From NCBI RefSeq assembly GCF_037893015.1, contig NC_133658.1, positions 176,471,579 to 176,535,578 of the forward strand: a DNA stretch of 64,000 nt. The letters are read 5' to 3'. The notes under the pieces were generated by a model. That model made no database searches, was not told the origin of the DNA, and was given only the letters and a program-made list of their open reading frames with translations. The stretch is from Macrotis lagotis. Lineage: Eukaryota; Chordata; Mammalia; Peramelemorphia; Peramelidae. The translations under genes and the position numbers were made by a program. This document shows, piece after piece, positions 35,225 to 47,824 of the stretch (the stretch's first letter is position 1; each line of letters opens with the position of its first letter).

Positions 35225-38200
35225 AATCTCAAAGATGGAAGGGACATCAGAGGTACCTCAGTTGGTATTTTCCAATTATCAATGTTCTTCCTAAAATGTG
35301 GTGCTCAAAACTAATCACAATATGATAAAAGGTGACCTGACCAGGGCAAATTCAAAGGGGCTCTCTATCACTTTTCTCATATTAAGCATGATTCCTCTTA
35401 GTGCCACCTGAAAATTATATTAGATTTTCTGTTCACCATATCCTACTGCTAATATATTTCAATCAATTGATAAATATTTATTAGTCCCTACTATAAAAGT
35501 GCCAGACACTGCTAAGCACTGGGATAGCAAAAAAAAAACAAAGTAAAAAGATAGTCTGTCCTCAAAGAGTTTGCAATCTAATGAAGTTCCAAGTCCACTA
35601 TAGTGCCTAAATATTTTTCAAATCACTTTCTGGTCAGTCTATCCCCAAGTTGATTTTTAACCCAAGGACAAGATATTTTATATCTATCTCTACTAAATTT
35701 CATCTAATTACATCTGAGCCAATATTCTGGTCTATTGGGTTCTGATACATATGAATCTATGTTCCTTTATCCCAAGAACTGATGAAAAATGTTAACAAAC
35801 ACAAGGAAGCCTAAGATACTCCTGCAGAGCCCTTCCAAACTAACATCCACCCATTAAAGTCCACTCACTATATGGGATTATTCAATAATTTTTGAATTTC
35901 TCTAACTACAATCGGATGTAGAATGACTGTGAGGTCAGGTTTTAAGGAATCTAGACTCTGAAGCAAGTTAATAGGCTATAGAACAAATTGGGTTGGAGGA
36001 AATGAGGCTATGGAATAGTGTAATAGCAATGGGAATGAATAGGTGGTAAGGAATATGAAACATTTTGAAGAAAAAATTGAGAACCTTTTTCACAGTTGGA
36101 TAAAGGGGAATAGAAAAAGATATGAGTCAAAGATGATTCAAAGGTTTTGAGCCTGGGTAAGTTGGGAACTCATAGTTCCATTGACAGTGACAAGAAAATT
36201 GTGTAAAGGAAATGGCTTGCGTGGGGAGTAGGAGATAATTTGGTTTGGGATCTATTGAGTTTGAGATGATGGAAAAGTATCTAAGGAACATCTTACTTTA
36301 ACCAGTCAGTTTCCACTCCTGCCAGCAAAAAATCACTGTCAATACATATAAACTGATTTAAAATAATTTCTTGCCCTCCCCCTCACAGAGAACACCTCAT
36401 TTTCTTATTTTCCATTTCCACTTAGCCAACTAGTTCCTAATCCATTTGATTATATTATTGTCTAATCTTATCTCTTTACTTATTCCTCAAGAAAAGTATG
36501 AAATACTTTCTAAGTTTAATAATCTTGTAAAAAAGGAAATAAGGTTAGTTTGACATATTTGTTCTTGATTTTCTTTATAACCATTTATTCCCTTTCTAGA
36601 TGTTCAACCATTTCTGTAATCATTTTGGAATTTTCCCAAGAACTGAAATCAGATCCAGAGGCAGGTAGTTTGCAAACTGTTCTCTTTCAATTTTTGAAAA
36701 TCATGACAGCATTTACCCTTTACATTTTCTGTGATCCTTCAAATATCACTGACTCAGTGGCTCAGCAGTTACATTTTACCTTTCAGGATCCAAGGAAAAA
36801 GTTCATCTGTGCCAAGTGTCTTGAATTCATCAAGGACAACTGTTCTCTTACTATCTCCTTAATGATTTTGTGTATCAACTCCTTATTGACCTTTCTTTGT
36901 ATTATCATCTCAATTATAAAATCAAATCGTTCTCCTTTGCAGAGAAAATAGAAACAAAAGAATTGTGCACTTCTGTCTCATCTCATTTGTCAATTATCAT
37001 TTTCCTATCAACCCCAAATAAATGTCCTATTCCCCATTTTTTCCCTCTCCTCTTTTCTCTCAAAGTAGCTTTTTAAAAACTTGACCTTAGCCTCTCTAGC
37101 CAGTCTCAACTCATTCTGTACCTTAGTGTTCTTCATATGACTTTATTTATATTCATCTTCTGGAATCTGAGCTTCCTTCTGTCTTCTGCAAGTTCCTTTG
37201 TTAAACTTAAGTTGCTTGGTCAGTTCCCCGATCTTTTCACAGAATGCCTTTTTCCTTCAAGTGAAGTTGTTTCCTTTCATGTCTCCAGAATTTTACTTTT
37301 TGAACATTGCCTTCCCTCTTAAGTTAATTTTCTCTGAAGCATTTTACTCCATGAGATTTACTCCATGAGATCCTATCTTTACTCTGAACTTCCCCCTCAA
37401 AAAATCTGGAGTGCATTATCGGACCATACCCAAATTTCCTCTCCTTTATCACAAACCCTAGAGTGAAGTTTCCCACCATTTTCAACCCAGCAACCAGTTC
37501 TTTACTGTTGAGAATCAGAACCACAAAAGAATTTCTCCTTGTTTGGTTCCTTTACATTTTGAAGGATGAAATTCTCACTAAAGTGGGTCAATCTCTATTA
37601 TGATAGAGAGACTTTTAGCTTATGTCTGAATAATTGAAGTCCCCCATCACTGTTATAGCTTTCCTCTGGGCCAGATGTTTGTTTCCCAAATTCCTTACTG
37701 TCTCCTTTTCTTCCAGGAAATCTGTAGTTTACTTCAGTAACAAAATCATTTCTGTTTCTCTCTCCTTTGACCTTTGTCCAAATTCTTACTATCTTGCTTT
37801 CCACTTCTATTTCCTAATTTTCTCATATAGATACTTTCTTAATATATCATGCTTACCCTCTCTCACTTTTACTTTTTTTTCTTTTTGAAAAAGTATATCC
37901 ATCTAGATTCATGACCCTATCATTGATTTCACCCCCACAAGTCCCAGTGATACCTGTGAAGATATATTTCCCCCTTATGTTGGGAGCTTTCTTTCCTTTA
38001 ACTTGTTGCTTAATTTGGGGGCATTTTTAATACATGAAGCCAGGGGTTTTATTTTCTAGATTTCTTTGTAGGATTTTAGTCTCCTGTGAATTTGTGGGTG
38101 TTACCACTATTATTCTTCTTTCATTGTGTCTACTCTCTATAAAATCTAACATAGAAAATAAACACAGGAGGCCTTCTTCCTCCCCCTTTTCTTTTAGTTT

Positions 38201-38350
38201 AAAGTCTTTGGTTAGGTTTGCAAGACACTTGGGAAAATGCATTCCTATATTAAATGCCTTTATTAAATGTACTCTTATCTCTGGTAAAGAAACTTTAAAT
38301 TCCATATTATAAATTGTGATTCCAAAATCCAAATACTCAAAGTGATAAAT
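35225..38350 (-). mobile_element. Long CR1-type LINE relic, antisense to SEL1L2
   Basis: Reverse-strand CR1 landmarks run through about 3 kb: ATGTGGTGCTCAAAACTAAT, GGTGACCTGACCAGGGCAAA, CAAATCACTTTCTGGTCAG, AACTGATGAAAAATGTTAAC, AGTTTGCAAACTGTTCTC, GATCCTTCAAATATCACTGA and GAAGTCCCCCATCACTG. L3-type pieces lie inside (35460-35600, 35920-36295). Open frames of up to 133 codons here are antisense chance frames. Confidence 0.65.
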
Positions 38351-38509
38351 TGTCATTCATTTTAATATGTGTTGGATAAATGTCCCAAGAAGACAACATA
38401 CCACCCTATGTTATTCATTATGGATAAATGGTTGCCTTACTAACCCTCAGTAGGTAATCCCCAACTATTTCTATTTCTCCCTTTTCCCATTCATCTTCCA
38501 TGAAGTTGG

Positions 38510-39500
38510 CAAAGTAAAGGACAGCTCTAACCAACTCACTTTGAAGCCCAAAAGACAATATGGTTCACTATTATCTCCTGGGATAAAATGCAAGTTTTTA
38601 TTTATGGTATTTAAAATCCTTCATTATCTGTCTTCAGTCTATCTATACAAGCTCACTACTCACTGTATCCTTAACTCACTATACAGGTCAGTTAAAATGA
38701 CTTATTTGATGCTTTTGGTCATATAATATTCCATCTCTCAATTTCCATTCTTATGAATGATCAAAAAGAGCTTTCTGTATAAGGTGGGATATGAGCTGAG
38801 CCTTAAAACATTTAAAAAGATCATAAGAGGTAAAAGAGGTGAGAAAGGAGTGCATTACAGCTATTGAGGGGGTGCCATGGGCAAAGCCAAGAAATGGAAT
38901 GCCACATACAGAGGGAAGAAACAATATAGCTATATTTGAAAGGAGAATAATGTGAAATAAGAAAGGCAGGTTAGAGTCGAGATTTGAGGGAGTATAAATG
39001 CCAGTCTACACTAATACTCTGTTTAGCAAAGTATTTTTATTAGTAATCAATAATTATTTATTAAGCACCTACTTTGTGCTAAGCATTACGATAAGCACTG
39101 GAAATGTTAAAAAAAGCTAATAATCCTTGTTATCAAGGATTTTATAATCTAATGCAGGAAGAAAAAAATGCAAACAAAAAATATACAAAGTAAGCTATAT
39201 ATAGGATAAATGGTAAATCATTAACAGAAGGAAGTCATAGAATTAGGAGGGATTGAGAGATGCTTTCCATTAAACAAAATGATATTTTAGTTGGTATTTA
39301 AAGGAAGTCAGGAAAGAAAGTAGACAAAACTGAGGAGAGAAGCATTCTAGACATAGGAGGCAGCCAGAAAACATGCCCACAACTGAGAAGATTATCTTGT
39401 TACTGAACCATCCAGGGAGCCAATGTCACTGAATTGAAGAGGACATTGAGTGGGGCAAGAACTAAGAATACTAGAAACATATGAGATGATGGCTAGGTTT
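38510..39500. repeat. L2 piece (plus strand) and two L3 ends (minus strand)
   Basis: 38510-38755 is forward L2 (GGATAAAATGCAAGTTTTTA; AAAATCCTTCATTATCTG). 38760-38995 and 39035-39500 are reverse L3-type ends (GGTGGGATATGAGCTGAGCC; TTATTAAGCACCTACTTTGT; CCAATGTCACTGAATTGAAG). Confidence 0.65.
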
Positions 39501-40069
39501 GACTACCCATGTGATAAGTCCCTTCTCCTCTTGGTCCTCAATTTCTTCATGTGTGAAATGAATGGATATGACAAAGTAACCTGGAGAGTCCCTTCCAGCT
39601 CTAAAACTTTAATCCAATGATCCTATGATTTGTCCAGGACCATATTTCTAGTAAATATCTGAGAATTCCTCCTGGGTCTTCTAGACTCCCAAATTCATCA
39701 GTTCATCCACAATCCGTCAAGAAGGACAAACTTGTTGAATATTTTTGGTCAAACCACAGCAGAGTCTGCTAAAGATAGATTTTCTTGCATTAAAGAGCTG
39801 TAGAGTTGAGTCAATGAAGTTATTATTGTAAGGAAGCAAAGAAATCATGAGAAAGTTGCCATCATATCCTATGCCAAAAACCAAATCATGAAAATGACTA
39901 CAAAGGAAGAAAAAAAAGTAGATTTGACCATGAGGTAGGTGTACAATTGGCACAACAATAAAATAATAATGGTGTGAACCTAAAAGAATAGATCTGTTGT
40001 GAAGATTGTATATTTTTGTGCAAATATTAATACTACCTAGCATTTAGATATAATGAACCATCTCCCAAC
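39501..40069. other. SEL1L2 intron 1, unassigned
   Basis: Includes a 108-codon minus-strand open frame (39717-40043) with no recognisable product. THER-like words occur at 39588-39640 (CTTCCAGCTCTAAAACTTTA). Confidence 0.4.
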
Positions 40070-40510
40070 TCTGGACATTTTCACTAGCTGTCTCATTGTT
40101 GTTTTGTCCTTTTTTATTTCTCTCCCTCCTAAATATCCTGGCAAAAATCCCTCTTAATTCTAGTGTCTTTCCTCTATTGATCATTTTCAATTTTTCCTGT
40201 ATACCTTGGGTTATCTTCCCCATTCTACTGAATTCCTTGAGAATGACACTCTTAGGGGCAAGTTAAGTGGCACAATGGATAGAGTTCTGGTCCTGGAGTC
40301 AGGTGGACTTGAGTTCAAATATGACCTCGGACACTCAATCACCTAGTGTGTAACCTTGGGCAAGTCACTTGCAAAAAAAAGTGGGGGGGGGAAATGACTT
40401 GGTCTTGTGTTTTGTTTTTGGTTTGTTTGGATTTGAGGGGGTACCCCCCACTACTTAGCACAATGCCTAGTACAAAGTAGGAGCTTCAAATGCTTTTGAC
40501 TGATAATAGT
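40070..40510 (+). mobile_element. L3-type LINE 3' end interrupted by a marsupial SINE (about 40254-40388)
   Basis: L3 words CCCTCTTAATTCTAGTGTC and CCTTGAGAATGACACTC come before the SINE. CACTACTTAGCACAATGCC and ACAAAGTAGGAGCTTC come after it. The SINE (GGCAAGTTAAGTGGCACAA ... GGGCAAGTCACTTGC plus A-run and G-run) therefore inserted into the LINE. Confidence 0.8.
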
Positions 40511-40519
40511 CTTAAAGCT

Positions 40520-40970
40520 TGTAAAATTATTTGCATATATTATCTCTTCTGACCTTCTCAACAGTCCTGTGACATATGTGCTATTATTTTCTCCTTTTAA
40601 AGATAAGTAAACTGAGGCTGAAGAGGTTAAGCGATTTGCCCAGGATTGTTAACCTAATAAATAAAAGGTCTTTGTAACTCCAAATAGGATACTCCATTAT
40701 GTTACTTAGATGACTCTTTAATAATAGTTATCATTTATATAACATTTTGAGATTTACAAAGAATTCTATATACACATCTCATTTGATCCCCACAACAATC
40801 CTGTGAAGTAAATAGCATGATTATTCTATTTTTACAAATAAAGACTGAGACTCAGAGAGGTTGCTCAGGATCACTCAATTAGTAATTGTCTCATGAAGGA
40901 TTTTAATTTATGTCTTTTTAATTTGAAATCTACTGTTCTATTCACCAGGGTACCTAGCTGTCAAATTAAG
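40520..40970 (-). repeat. Two MIR-type CORE-SINEs
   Basis: 40536-40705 (CTCAACAGTCCTGTGACATA; AAACTGAGGCTGAAGAGG) and 40725-40970 (ATCATTTATATAACATTTTG; TTGATCCCCACAACAATCC). Confidence 0.75.
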
Positions 40971-42670
40971 TTTCATATCAGCACATATGCATGCATCTTT
41001 GATATCTATTTTGGTAGCTATTTGGGTGGTAAATAAATACAGAATTTCTGTATACAGATCTGTGATCTTTAATACACTACAAGGTAGAACTCTCAGATTT
41101 TCCAAGAAGAATAGTTTCTATAAAGCACATTTAAAATTCAACTTCCTTTTACATTAAAACAAAATGGAATTTAGAAATAGAATAATCAGTTTCTATGACT
41201 CTTTTGGAAACCTTTTTTTATATATTTAAAAATAAGCCTACTTAACTCTCATAAATAAATATCACATCATGAACTCTTTCTTAAGCACACAATTTGTGAC
41301 AATATCATTTCATTGCATTTATTTTTCAATTATTATAACATTATATTTTATAAATAAACCATTAATAGAATGCCAAACAAATCTTTCAGATACCAAAAAT
41401 CCTATTAAAAATGATCAAGTGAAATCACTATAGGATATTAATGATTTCACATTTACTAAGGGTCCTTTAAATCCTAAGACCTCATTTATGTCAGGTCCTA
41501 TGTTCATAAGTCTGTAATAATGTTCAAAACTATGTAAGTGTTCAAAACTAATCCAGAAAAAAAAAAGAATGAGTCCTTCTACATTTCTTCATTTGACAAG
41601 TACATGAAACTAATGTCATCTGACACAAACAACTGGTTGGCCATTAAATGAAGAAACTGATGTTATTTCTAAATTTAAGAAGCTGTTCTCATCCAAAGCT
41701 AACTAAATATTACCAGCTCCCTAATCAGTATATTAGCATAAGGAGATTTGAAAGACATGTTTACTTAGAAGGAAAATATTCCATAAATTCTTTTTTAAAC
41801 TACCCAAGAGGGATCATGCTGATGAAAGAAGGAAACTAAGCAATGATATTTTAGAAAATAAAAATCTGTAGCTATTGGAGTGGATATTTCTTGTTGAGAA
41901 GCAGTAGCAAGTAATATTAGGTAAGGGTGGGGCTACATCTTGAGAATCTTTAAATCTAAGTAAAAGAATTTAGACTATAAAGTAGGGGGCTTTTATATGT
42001 TTTTTATAACAAATTAGAAACAAGATGAAAGAAATGCTTAAAGAAAAATTAGTTTGGCACCTGAATTTAGGAGGGATTTGATGGACAAGAATGAAATTAG
42101 TCTAGTGAGAGGCTATACTACCTTGACGAGAGTCAGTAATGGTCTGGACTTAAATGGCAGAAGTAGGAAGAAAAGAGGGGATATAACTTAGAAGATATAA
42201 TGAATCATAAGGGGAGTGGTGATACAAGAGTTAAAGATAGAAATTGACCCCATAACATAAGAGGTCAAGTTATGGGGCAATGGATCGGGCCAGGAGTTCA
42301 AATTAGAAGGCCTAAGTTCACAAACCCAGGAGAACTATGGTATATATGAGTTAAGGTATAGTGTAGAAGTTTGGATTCCTAGTTTTGTAATCCAAAGACC
42401 TAAATTTGAGTGCTAACCCTGACACTTTCAAGTCATGATCTCTGGGCAAGTCACTCACTGAAATCAACTTTAATTTACTTATCTATAAAATGGTGAAAAT
42501 AATATTTGTTCTTAATTCCTCACAGAATTACAGTGAGGAAAGTATTTTGTCTATCTTATAGCACTATATTAATATAAGCTATATTATAGGGATTTTATTT
42601 AATACCTCTATGCAGATGACCCCTAAATGTATGCAATTCAAATTCCAACCTTTCTCTTAAGATGTAGACT
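40971..42670. other. SEL1L2 intron 1: AT-rich, L3 scrap, MIR
   Basis: 40971-41860 shows nothing recognisable. 41870-42250 resembles a reverse L3 end. 42360-42590 is a forward MIR (CTGGGCAAGTCACTCACTG; TTATCTATAAAATGG). Confidence 0.45.
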
Positions 42671-42810
42671 ACCATCAATCAACAAGCATTTATTAAATGC
42701 CTACTATATCTGAACATGACACTCCTATTTATTAAATACCAGCATCTTCCTATTGTTTCAAAATCAATTATAAAATCCCGTTTGACTTCTAAAACCCTTT
42801 ATAATCTGGC

Positions 42811-45425
42811 TAGTTGAAGAACAAAAACAAAGAAAATTATAGATCAATCTCCCTAATGAATATTGATGCAAAAATCCTAAATAAAATTTCAGCAATGAGT
42901 CCACAGCAAGTTATTACCAGGATAATACACCATGATCAGCTTGGATTTATACCAGTCAGGCAGGGTTGGCTAAACATTAGGAAATACTCAACATAATTAA
43001 ATATATCAACAGTAAAACCAACAGAAACCATATGATTATCTCAATAGATGCTGAAAAAGCTTTTGATAAAATACAACATTCATTCCTATTAAAAACACTA
43101 GAAAGTATAGGAATAAATTGAGTTTTCATTAAAATAATAAATAGTATCTATCTAAAACCATTAACAAATATATTTAATGGGAATATTAATGGGAATATTT
43201 CCAGTAAATTCAGGGGTGAAACAAGGATGCCCACTATCACCATTATTATTCAATATAGTATTAGTAATGCTAGCAGTAGCAATAAGAGCAGAAATTGAAG
43301 GAATCTGAATAGGCAATGAGGAAGCAAAACTTTCACTCTTTGCAGATGATACGATGATATACTTAGAGAAGCCAAGAAAATCATCTAAAAAACTCCTTGA
43401 AACAATTAACAAAATTCAGCAAAGCAGCAGGATATAAAATAAACCCCCATAAATCATCAACACTTCTATATATGAATAACAAAGCCCAGGAGCAAGAAAT
43501 AGAGAAATCCTATTTAAAATAACTGTAGATAACATTAAATACTTGGGAACCTACTTCCCAAGACAAACCCAGAGACTGTATAAAAAGAATTATAACATTC
43601 TCCTCACCCAAATAAAGTTAGTTCTAAATAATTGGGAAAATGTCAAATGTTCATGGTTAGATTGAGCTAATATAATAAAAATGACAATTTTACCCAAATT
43701 AAATTACTTATGCAGTGCCATACCAATCAAACTACCAAATAAATACTGAGCTAGGAAAAATTAGTAATAAAATTCATATGGAGCAACAAAAGAGCAAGAA
43801 TAGCAAGGGAGCTGATGAAAAGTAAAGGAATGTGGCCTTAGCTCTACCATGTCTAAAACTTACTATAAAGTGACAGTCATCAAAATTGCCTAGTACCGGT
43901 TAAGAAATAGAGTAATGAATCAGTAGACTAGGATAGGTTCACAAGAAAACACAGTAAATGTCTACAGCAATCTACTATTTGACAATCCCAGACATCAGCC
44001 TCTGGGCTAAGAAGTCACTATTTGACAAAAATTGTTGGGAAAACTGGAAAATATGGCAAAAACTAGGCATAGATCCACATCTCACACCCTGCACCAAAAT
44101 AAGGTCAAAATGGGTACAGGATTTACACATATAGAGCAATACCATAGATAAATTAATAGATCATAAAATATTCTATCTGATCAATGGAAAAAGGCATAAA
44201 TTTATGACCAAACAAGAATTAGAGCACATTATAAACTGCAAAATGAATGATTTTGACTATATTAAATTAAAAATCAATGTTGCCAAAATTAGAAGAAAAG
44301 CAGAGAGCTGAGAAACAATCTTCACAACTAGAAGTTCTGATAAAGATCTCATTTCTAAAATATATAGAGAATTGCATCAAATTTATAAGGTCCCAAGTCA
44401 TTCCCCAGTTGACAAATGAACAAAGGATATGAACAGACAGTTTCCAAATGAAGAAATAAAAGATATGTGTGTATAGATACAGATATATAGATGGACAGAT
44501 AGATAATCAAATGAAAAAAGCTCCAAATCATTATTGATTAGAGAAATGCAAATTAAAACAACAAGGAGGTATCATCTTATACCTATCTTATTGACCAATA
44601 TGATAAAAAGTTAAGATGATCATTGTTGCCGAGGTTGTGCGAGGATTGGGACATTGATGTATTTATTACTGGTGGAGTTGTGAACAGATCTAACCTTTCT
44701 GGAGAGCAGTATGGAACTATGCCCCCAAAACAATAAAACTGTTCATACACTTTGACCCAGCAATTTCAATTCTAAGACTACATCCAGAAGAAATTGTAAA
44801 AAAATGGAAAAACGTCCTACATATTCCTAAATATTCATAGCAGCCCTTTTTTCAGTGGCAAAGAATTGGAAATTGAGGGGATGTCCGTCAGCTGGGGAAT
44901 GGCTAAACAAATTATGGTACATGAATACTATAGAATATTATTGTTCTGTAAGAAACAATTAATGGTCAGAATCTAGAGAAGCATGGAATGACTTACAGGA
45001 TCTGATGCTGAGGGAAAGCAGTAGAGCCAAGAGAACAATTTACACATCAACATTATGAGAAGGACAACCTTGATGGAAGCAACCCCATTCAGCAGTCCAG
45101 AGAGCTAGGACAACTGTATTTAACCAATTATGGACTATATTATCCACAAACAGAAGAAGAAAAACAAAACAAAACAAAATATGGAAGAGAAATACCCCTA
45201 CTGAATTTATAAATATTACCTCTTATGTATCTCTTTCCCTTAATCCTAATTCCTCATACCAAAAACTATTACTTTGTAGATATGTTTAACAAATTAAGTA
45301 TGTAAAAATCTAACCTGACTGTTTCTAACTGAGGGGAGTGGGGAGAGAAAGGAGGGTAGAGGGAAGTTTTGTAAGGAAATATACATGTATAAATGAATGA
45401 CAATTTTAAAAAATCAGTTAAAAAA
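42811..45425 (+). mobile_element. 5'-truncated L1 LINE inserted in an L2/L3 relic
   Basis: ORF2 reverse-transcriptase words are clear though broken: [19 protein letters not shown] at the start, an [16 protein letters not shown] stretch near 43050, [15 protein letters not shown] near 43220, and a FADDTMIY-type catalytic motif near 43340, then the L1 3' UTR with TTGACCCAGCAATTTCAATT. Stops and frameshifts make it inactive. AATCTGGC flanks it at 42803-42810 and 45426-45433 (target-site duplication), and the interrupted LINE resumes at the right. Confidence 0.9.
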
Positions 45426-45835
45426 AATCTGGCCAGTTCTTACTTTCCTAGTCATTTTATATTTTGCACTCCTCCATACAGTCTATGATCCAGTGAATCC
45501 AGTCTTGTTTGTATTTCTCATAGAAGATACTCCAGCTCCCAACTATGCCTGGAATTCTTTCCTTCCTCATTTTTGTGTCCTGCTTTCCCTGGTTCCTTAA
45601 GTTTCAGCTAAAAATCCCATCTTCTAGAAAAAGCCTTTATTGGTCCTCTTCAATGTTAATGCTTTTCCTCTGAAATTATCTCCAGTTTGTTCTATCTTAT
45701 TTGCACCAAGTTATTTTCATATTGTCATGAAGACAATATGAAACCAAGGATAATTTTTACCTTTTTTATATTATTGATCCTCAACACAATACCTGATCCA
45801 TATTTAATAAGGGCCTGTTGACTTAACTTGTACTG
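45426..45835 (+). repeat. L2/L3 LINE, continuation after the L1 insertion
   Basis: TATGCCTGGAATTCTTTCC, TTTCAGCTAAAAATCCCATC, TAGAAAAAGCCTTTATTGG and TCAACACAATACCTGATCC. The piece before the L1 is at about 42725-42802 (ATCTTCCTATTGTTTCAAAA). Confidence 0.75.
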
Positions 45836-45959
45836 GGGATGGGTTTTAGGGCTATAAAAATAGTTCTTCCCCTCAAGGTGTTTATACTCTACAAACTATT
45901 CATTATATTATGTTGTCTCTCTGAATACAAGAATATAAAAATTATATACAAGGTAATTT

Positions 45960-46290
45960 GTGAGGGAAAAGTAGCAGTTGAAAGTGACCTTTGAACTTTA
46001 ACAGAAATTAAGAGTTCTGAGAGATGGCTATGAGGAAGAAGTGCATAGTTCAGGCATGGGAAATACCAGTGCAAATGCACAAAAATGGCAGAAGTATATT
46101 ATGGAAGGAATAATAAGGAAGTCTAGAGTTTGTAAGGAGAGTAAGATATATAATAATACTGGGAAGTTAGAGTAAAGTCAGTTTGTGAAGAGTTTTAATA
46201 CTAATCAGAAGAGTTTTTACTTGTATGTGTTAGTAATAGGAAGTTACTGAAGATTATTGAATTGGAAAGTAAAATGATCTACTTTAAAAT
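45960..46290 (-). repeat. L3-type LINE end
   Basis: CAGGCATGGGAAATACCAGTG, GTCTAGAGTTTGTAAGGAG and GAGTTTTAATACTAATCAG in reverse L3 order. Confidence 0.6.
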
Positions 46291-46302
46291 TATCATATGG
46301 AG

Positions 46303-46453
46303 GGATGGCTAGGTGGTACAGTGGATAAAGCACTAGCCCTGGAGTCAGGAGTACCTGGGTTCAAATCCAGTCTCAGACACTTAATAATTACCTAGCCATG
46401 TGGCCTTGGGCAAGACACTTAACCCCATTGCCTTGCAAAAAAAAAAAAAAAGA
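46303..46453 (+). mobile_element. Marsupial tRNA-derived SINE, young-looking
   Basis: Nearly consensus copy with a long A-tail. Its 14-bp flanks ATTATCATATGGAG (46289-46302) and ATTATCACATGGAG (46454-46467) are target-site duplications differing at one base. Confidence 0.95.
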
Positions 46454-46603
46454 TTATCACATGGAGAATGGTTTAGAGAGGAGTTAGGGTTAGGAAGGCA
46501 AGGACTACAACAGTCCAGGAGAAGTGATGTTGTTGAAATAAAAATAAGACTTGGCAGCTAATTGGATATGTAATGTAAAAATAAGAATTGTGGATTTGGT
46601 TGA

Positions 46604-46735
46604 GGGAGGGAGGGAGGGAGGAAAGAAAAGGAAAAGGAAAAGGAAATAAAGGAGAAGGTGGAAGGGTCAAGAGGGGAGGCAGGGAGGAGGGGGAAGGGGA
46701 AAGGGGGATGGGAGGAGGGGGGGAGACATTTATCA
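46604..46735. repeat. Purine (GGGA/GGAAAA) tract
   Basis: Over 100 bp almost only A and G on the plus strand, including four GGG runs in a row (GAGGGAGGGAGGGAGGA) and a later G-run. It could form a G-quadruplex or triplex. The 116-codon minus-strand open frame over it (proline/serine repeats) is an artefact. Confidence 0.9.
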
Positions 46736-46739
46736 AAAA

Positions 46740-47330
46740 CTGACTACATGCTATCATTTCATCCTCGAAACAACTCTGAGAGATAAGTGCTAGATTACCA
46801 CATTTTACACTTATAAAAACCAAAAAAGACAGAGGTTAAATGACTTGCTCAAAGTCACACAGTTAGTAAATAACCAAAGTTGGATTTGAAATCAGGACCA
46901 GTGGTATCTACTTTGACAATTACCTGCCAATAATATAGAGAATGTATAAAACTGTAATCAAGGAACTTCCCTACCATTAAAGCATATAGAAGAAAATGGA
47001 GATGGAGACATGATACCTATCTTCAAGCATTTGAAGAGCTTTAACATGGAGGAAGAATTAGACTTTCTCTTTTTTATCTCAGAGAGCAAAATAAAGAGTG
47101 ATAGTTGAAGTTGCAGAAACCTATTTAAGCTTGAATATAAAGTAAAATTTCCTAAGTATAAAAAAGATGTTTTTCCCTAAGTTGGCTAGTGAGTTCCTCA
47201 TCCTGAATATCTTCAAGAAGAGACATGATGTACTATTTATCAATATATTGTAAAGAAATTTTTTTTCAAGTTTGAGATAGACTAGATGATCTCTGAGGTC
47301 CCTTCCAATTCTAATATTCTGTGATGTCCT
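46740..47330. repeat. MIR (minus) and CR1 3' end (plus)
   Basis: 46740-46925 is a reverse MIR (GTTAAATGACTTGCTCAAAG). 47000-47330 is a forward CR1 tail (TTCAAGCATTTGAAGAGC; GATAGACTAGATGATCTCTG; TCCCTTCCAATTCTAATATT). Confidence 0.75.
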
Positions 47331-47518
47331 ACATTTTTTATGATCAGATTATTTTATTGTTAGTTAAGGTGATTAATGCAAGGTAGTACTGACATTTAGA
47401 GGGACCATAGACTACTATCTCAATGTTAAAATAAAAGGAAAATATAGAAAAATAAAGTGTGACTTTAATGACCCCCATTTGCCAATTCCAAAGTAAAACA
47501 ACTTAGGAAGGAAGTATT

Positions 47519-47531
47519 GTTGCTATGCAAC
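47519..47531. promoter_or_regulatory. Second RFX-type X-box palindrome
   Basis: GTTGC-TAT-GCAAC, a perfect palindrome deep in SEL1L2 intron 1. Flanks do not align convincingly with the SEL1L2 promoter. A chance occurrence is possible. Confidence 0.35.
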
Positions 47532-47824
47532 ATTTTCAGCAGAAATGTTTTCCTGATTAGGTATTAAAAATTTCTTGAGTTAAAATCTAAGTATCCTGAG
47601 AATTTAGAGAAGAGATAAAGAAACTTAATTAAGTAACATATCTTTGTAGAATAAAAACACATTTTGAGTTGTGTTAATATAACCCAAAGCTTAGGACCCC
47701 AAATTCTGAGTTTACATGAACTATCTTATAACTAGGAGACTTCTTACAAATCACATCTTTTTGGTTTATGCTCTCTTCTAAGATATTAGTAATAAGTCTT
47801 ATATAAGTTTTAACAGATTATAAA

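Noticed and set aside
36550..36951. 133-codon open frame
   Set aside because: It lies in the reverse strand of a CR1 relic. The reading is antisense chance.
42814..43412. L1 ORF2 frames as host genes
   Set aside because: They are reverse-transcriptase remnants in a 5'-truncated, mutated L1.
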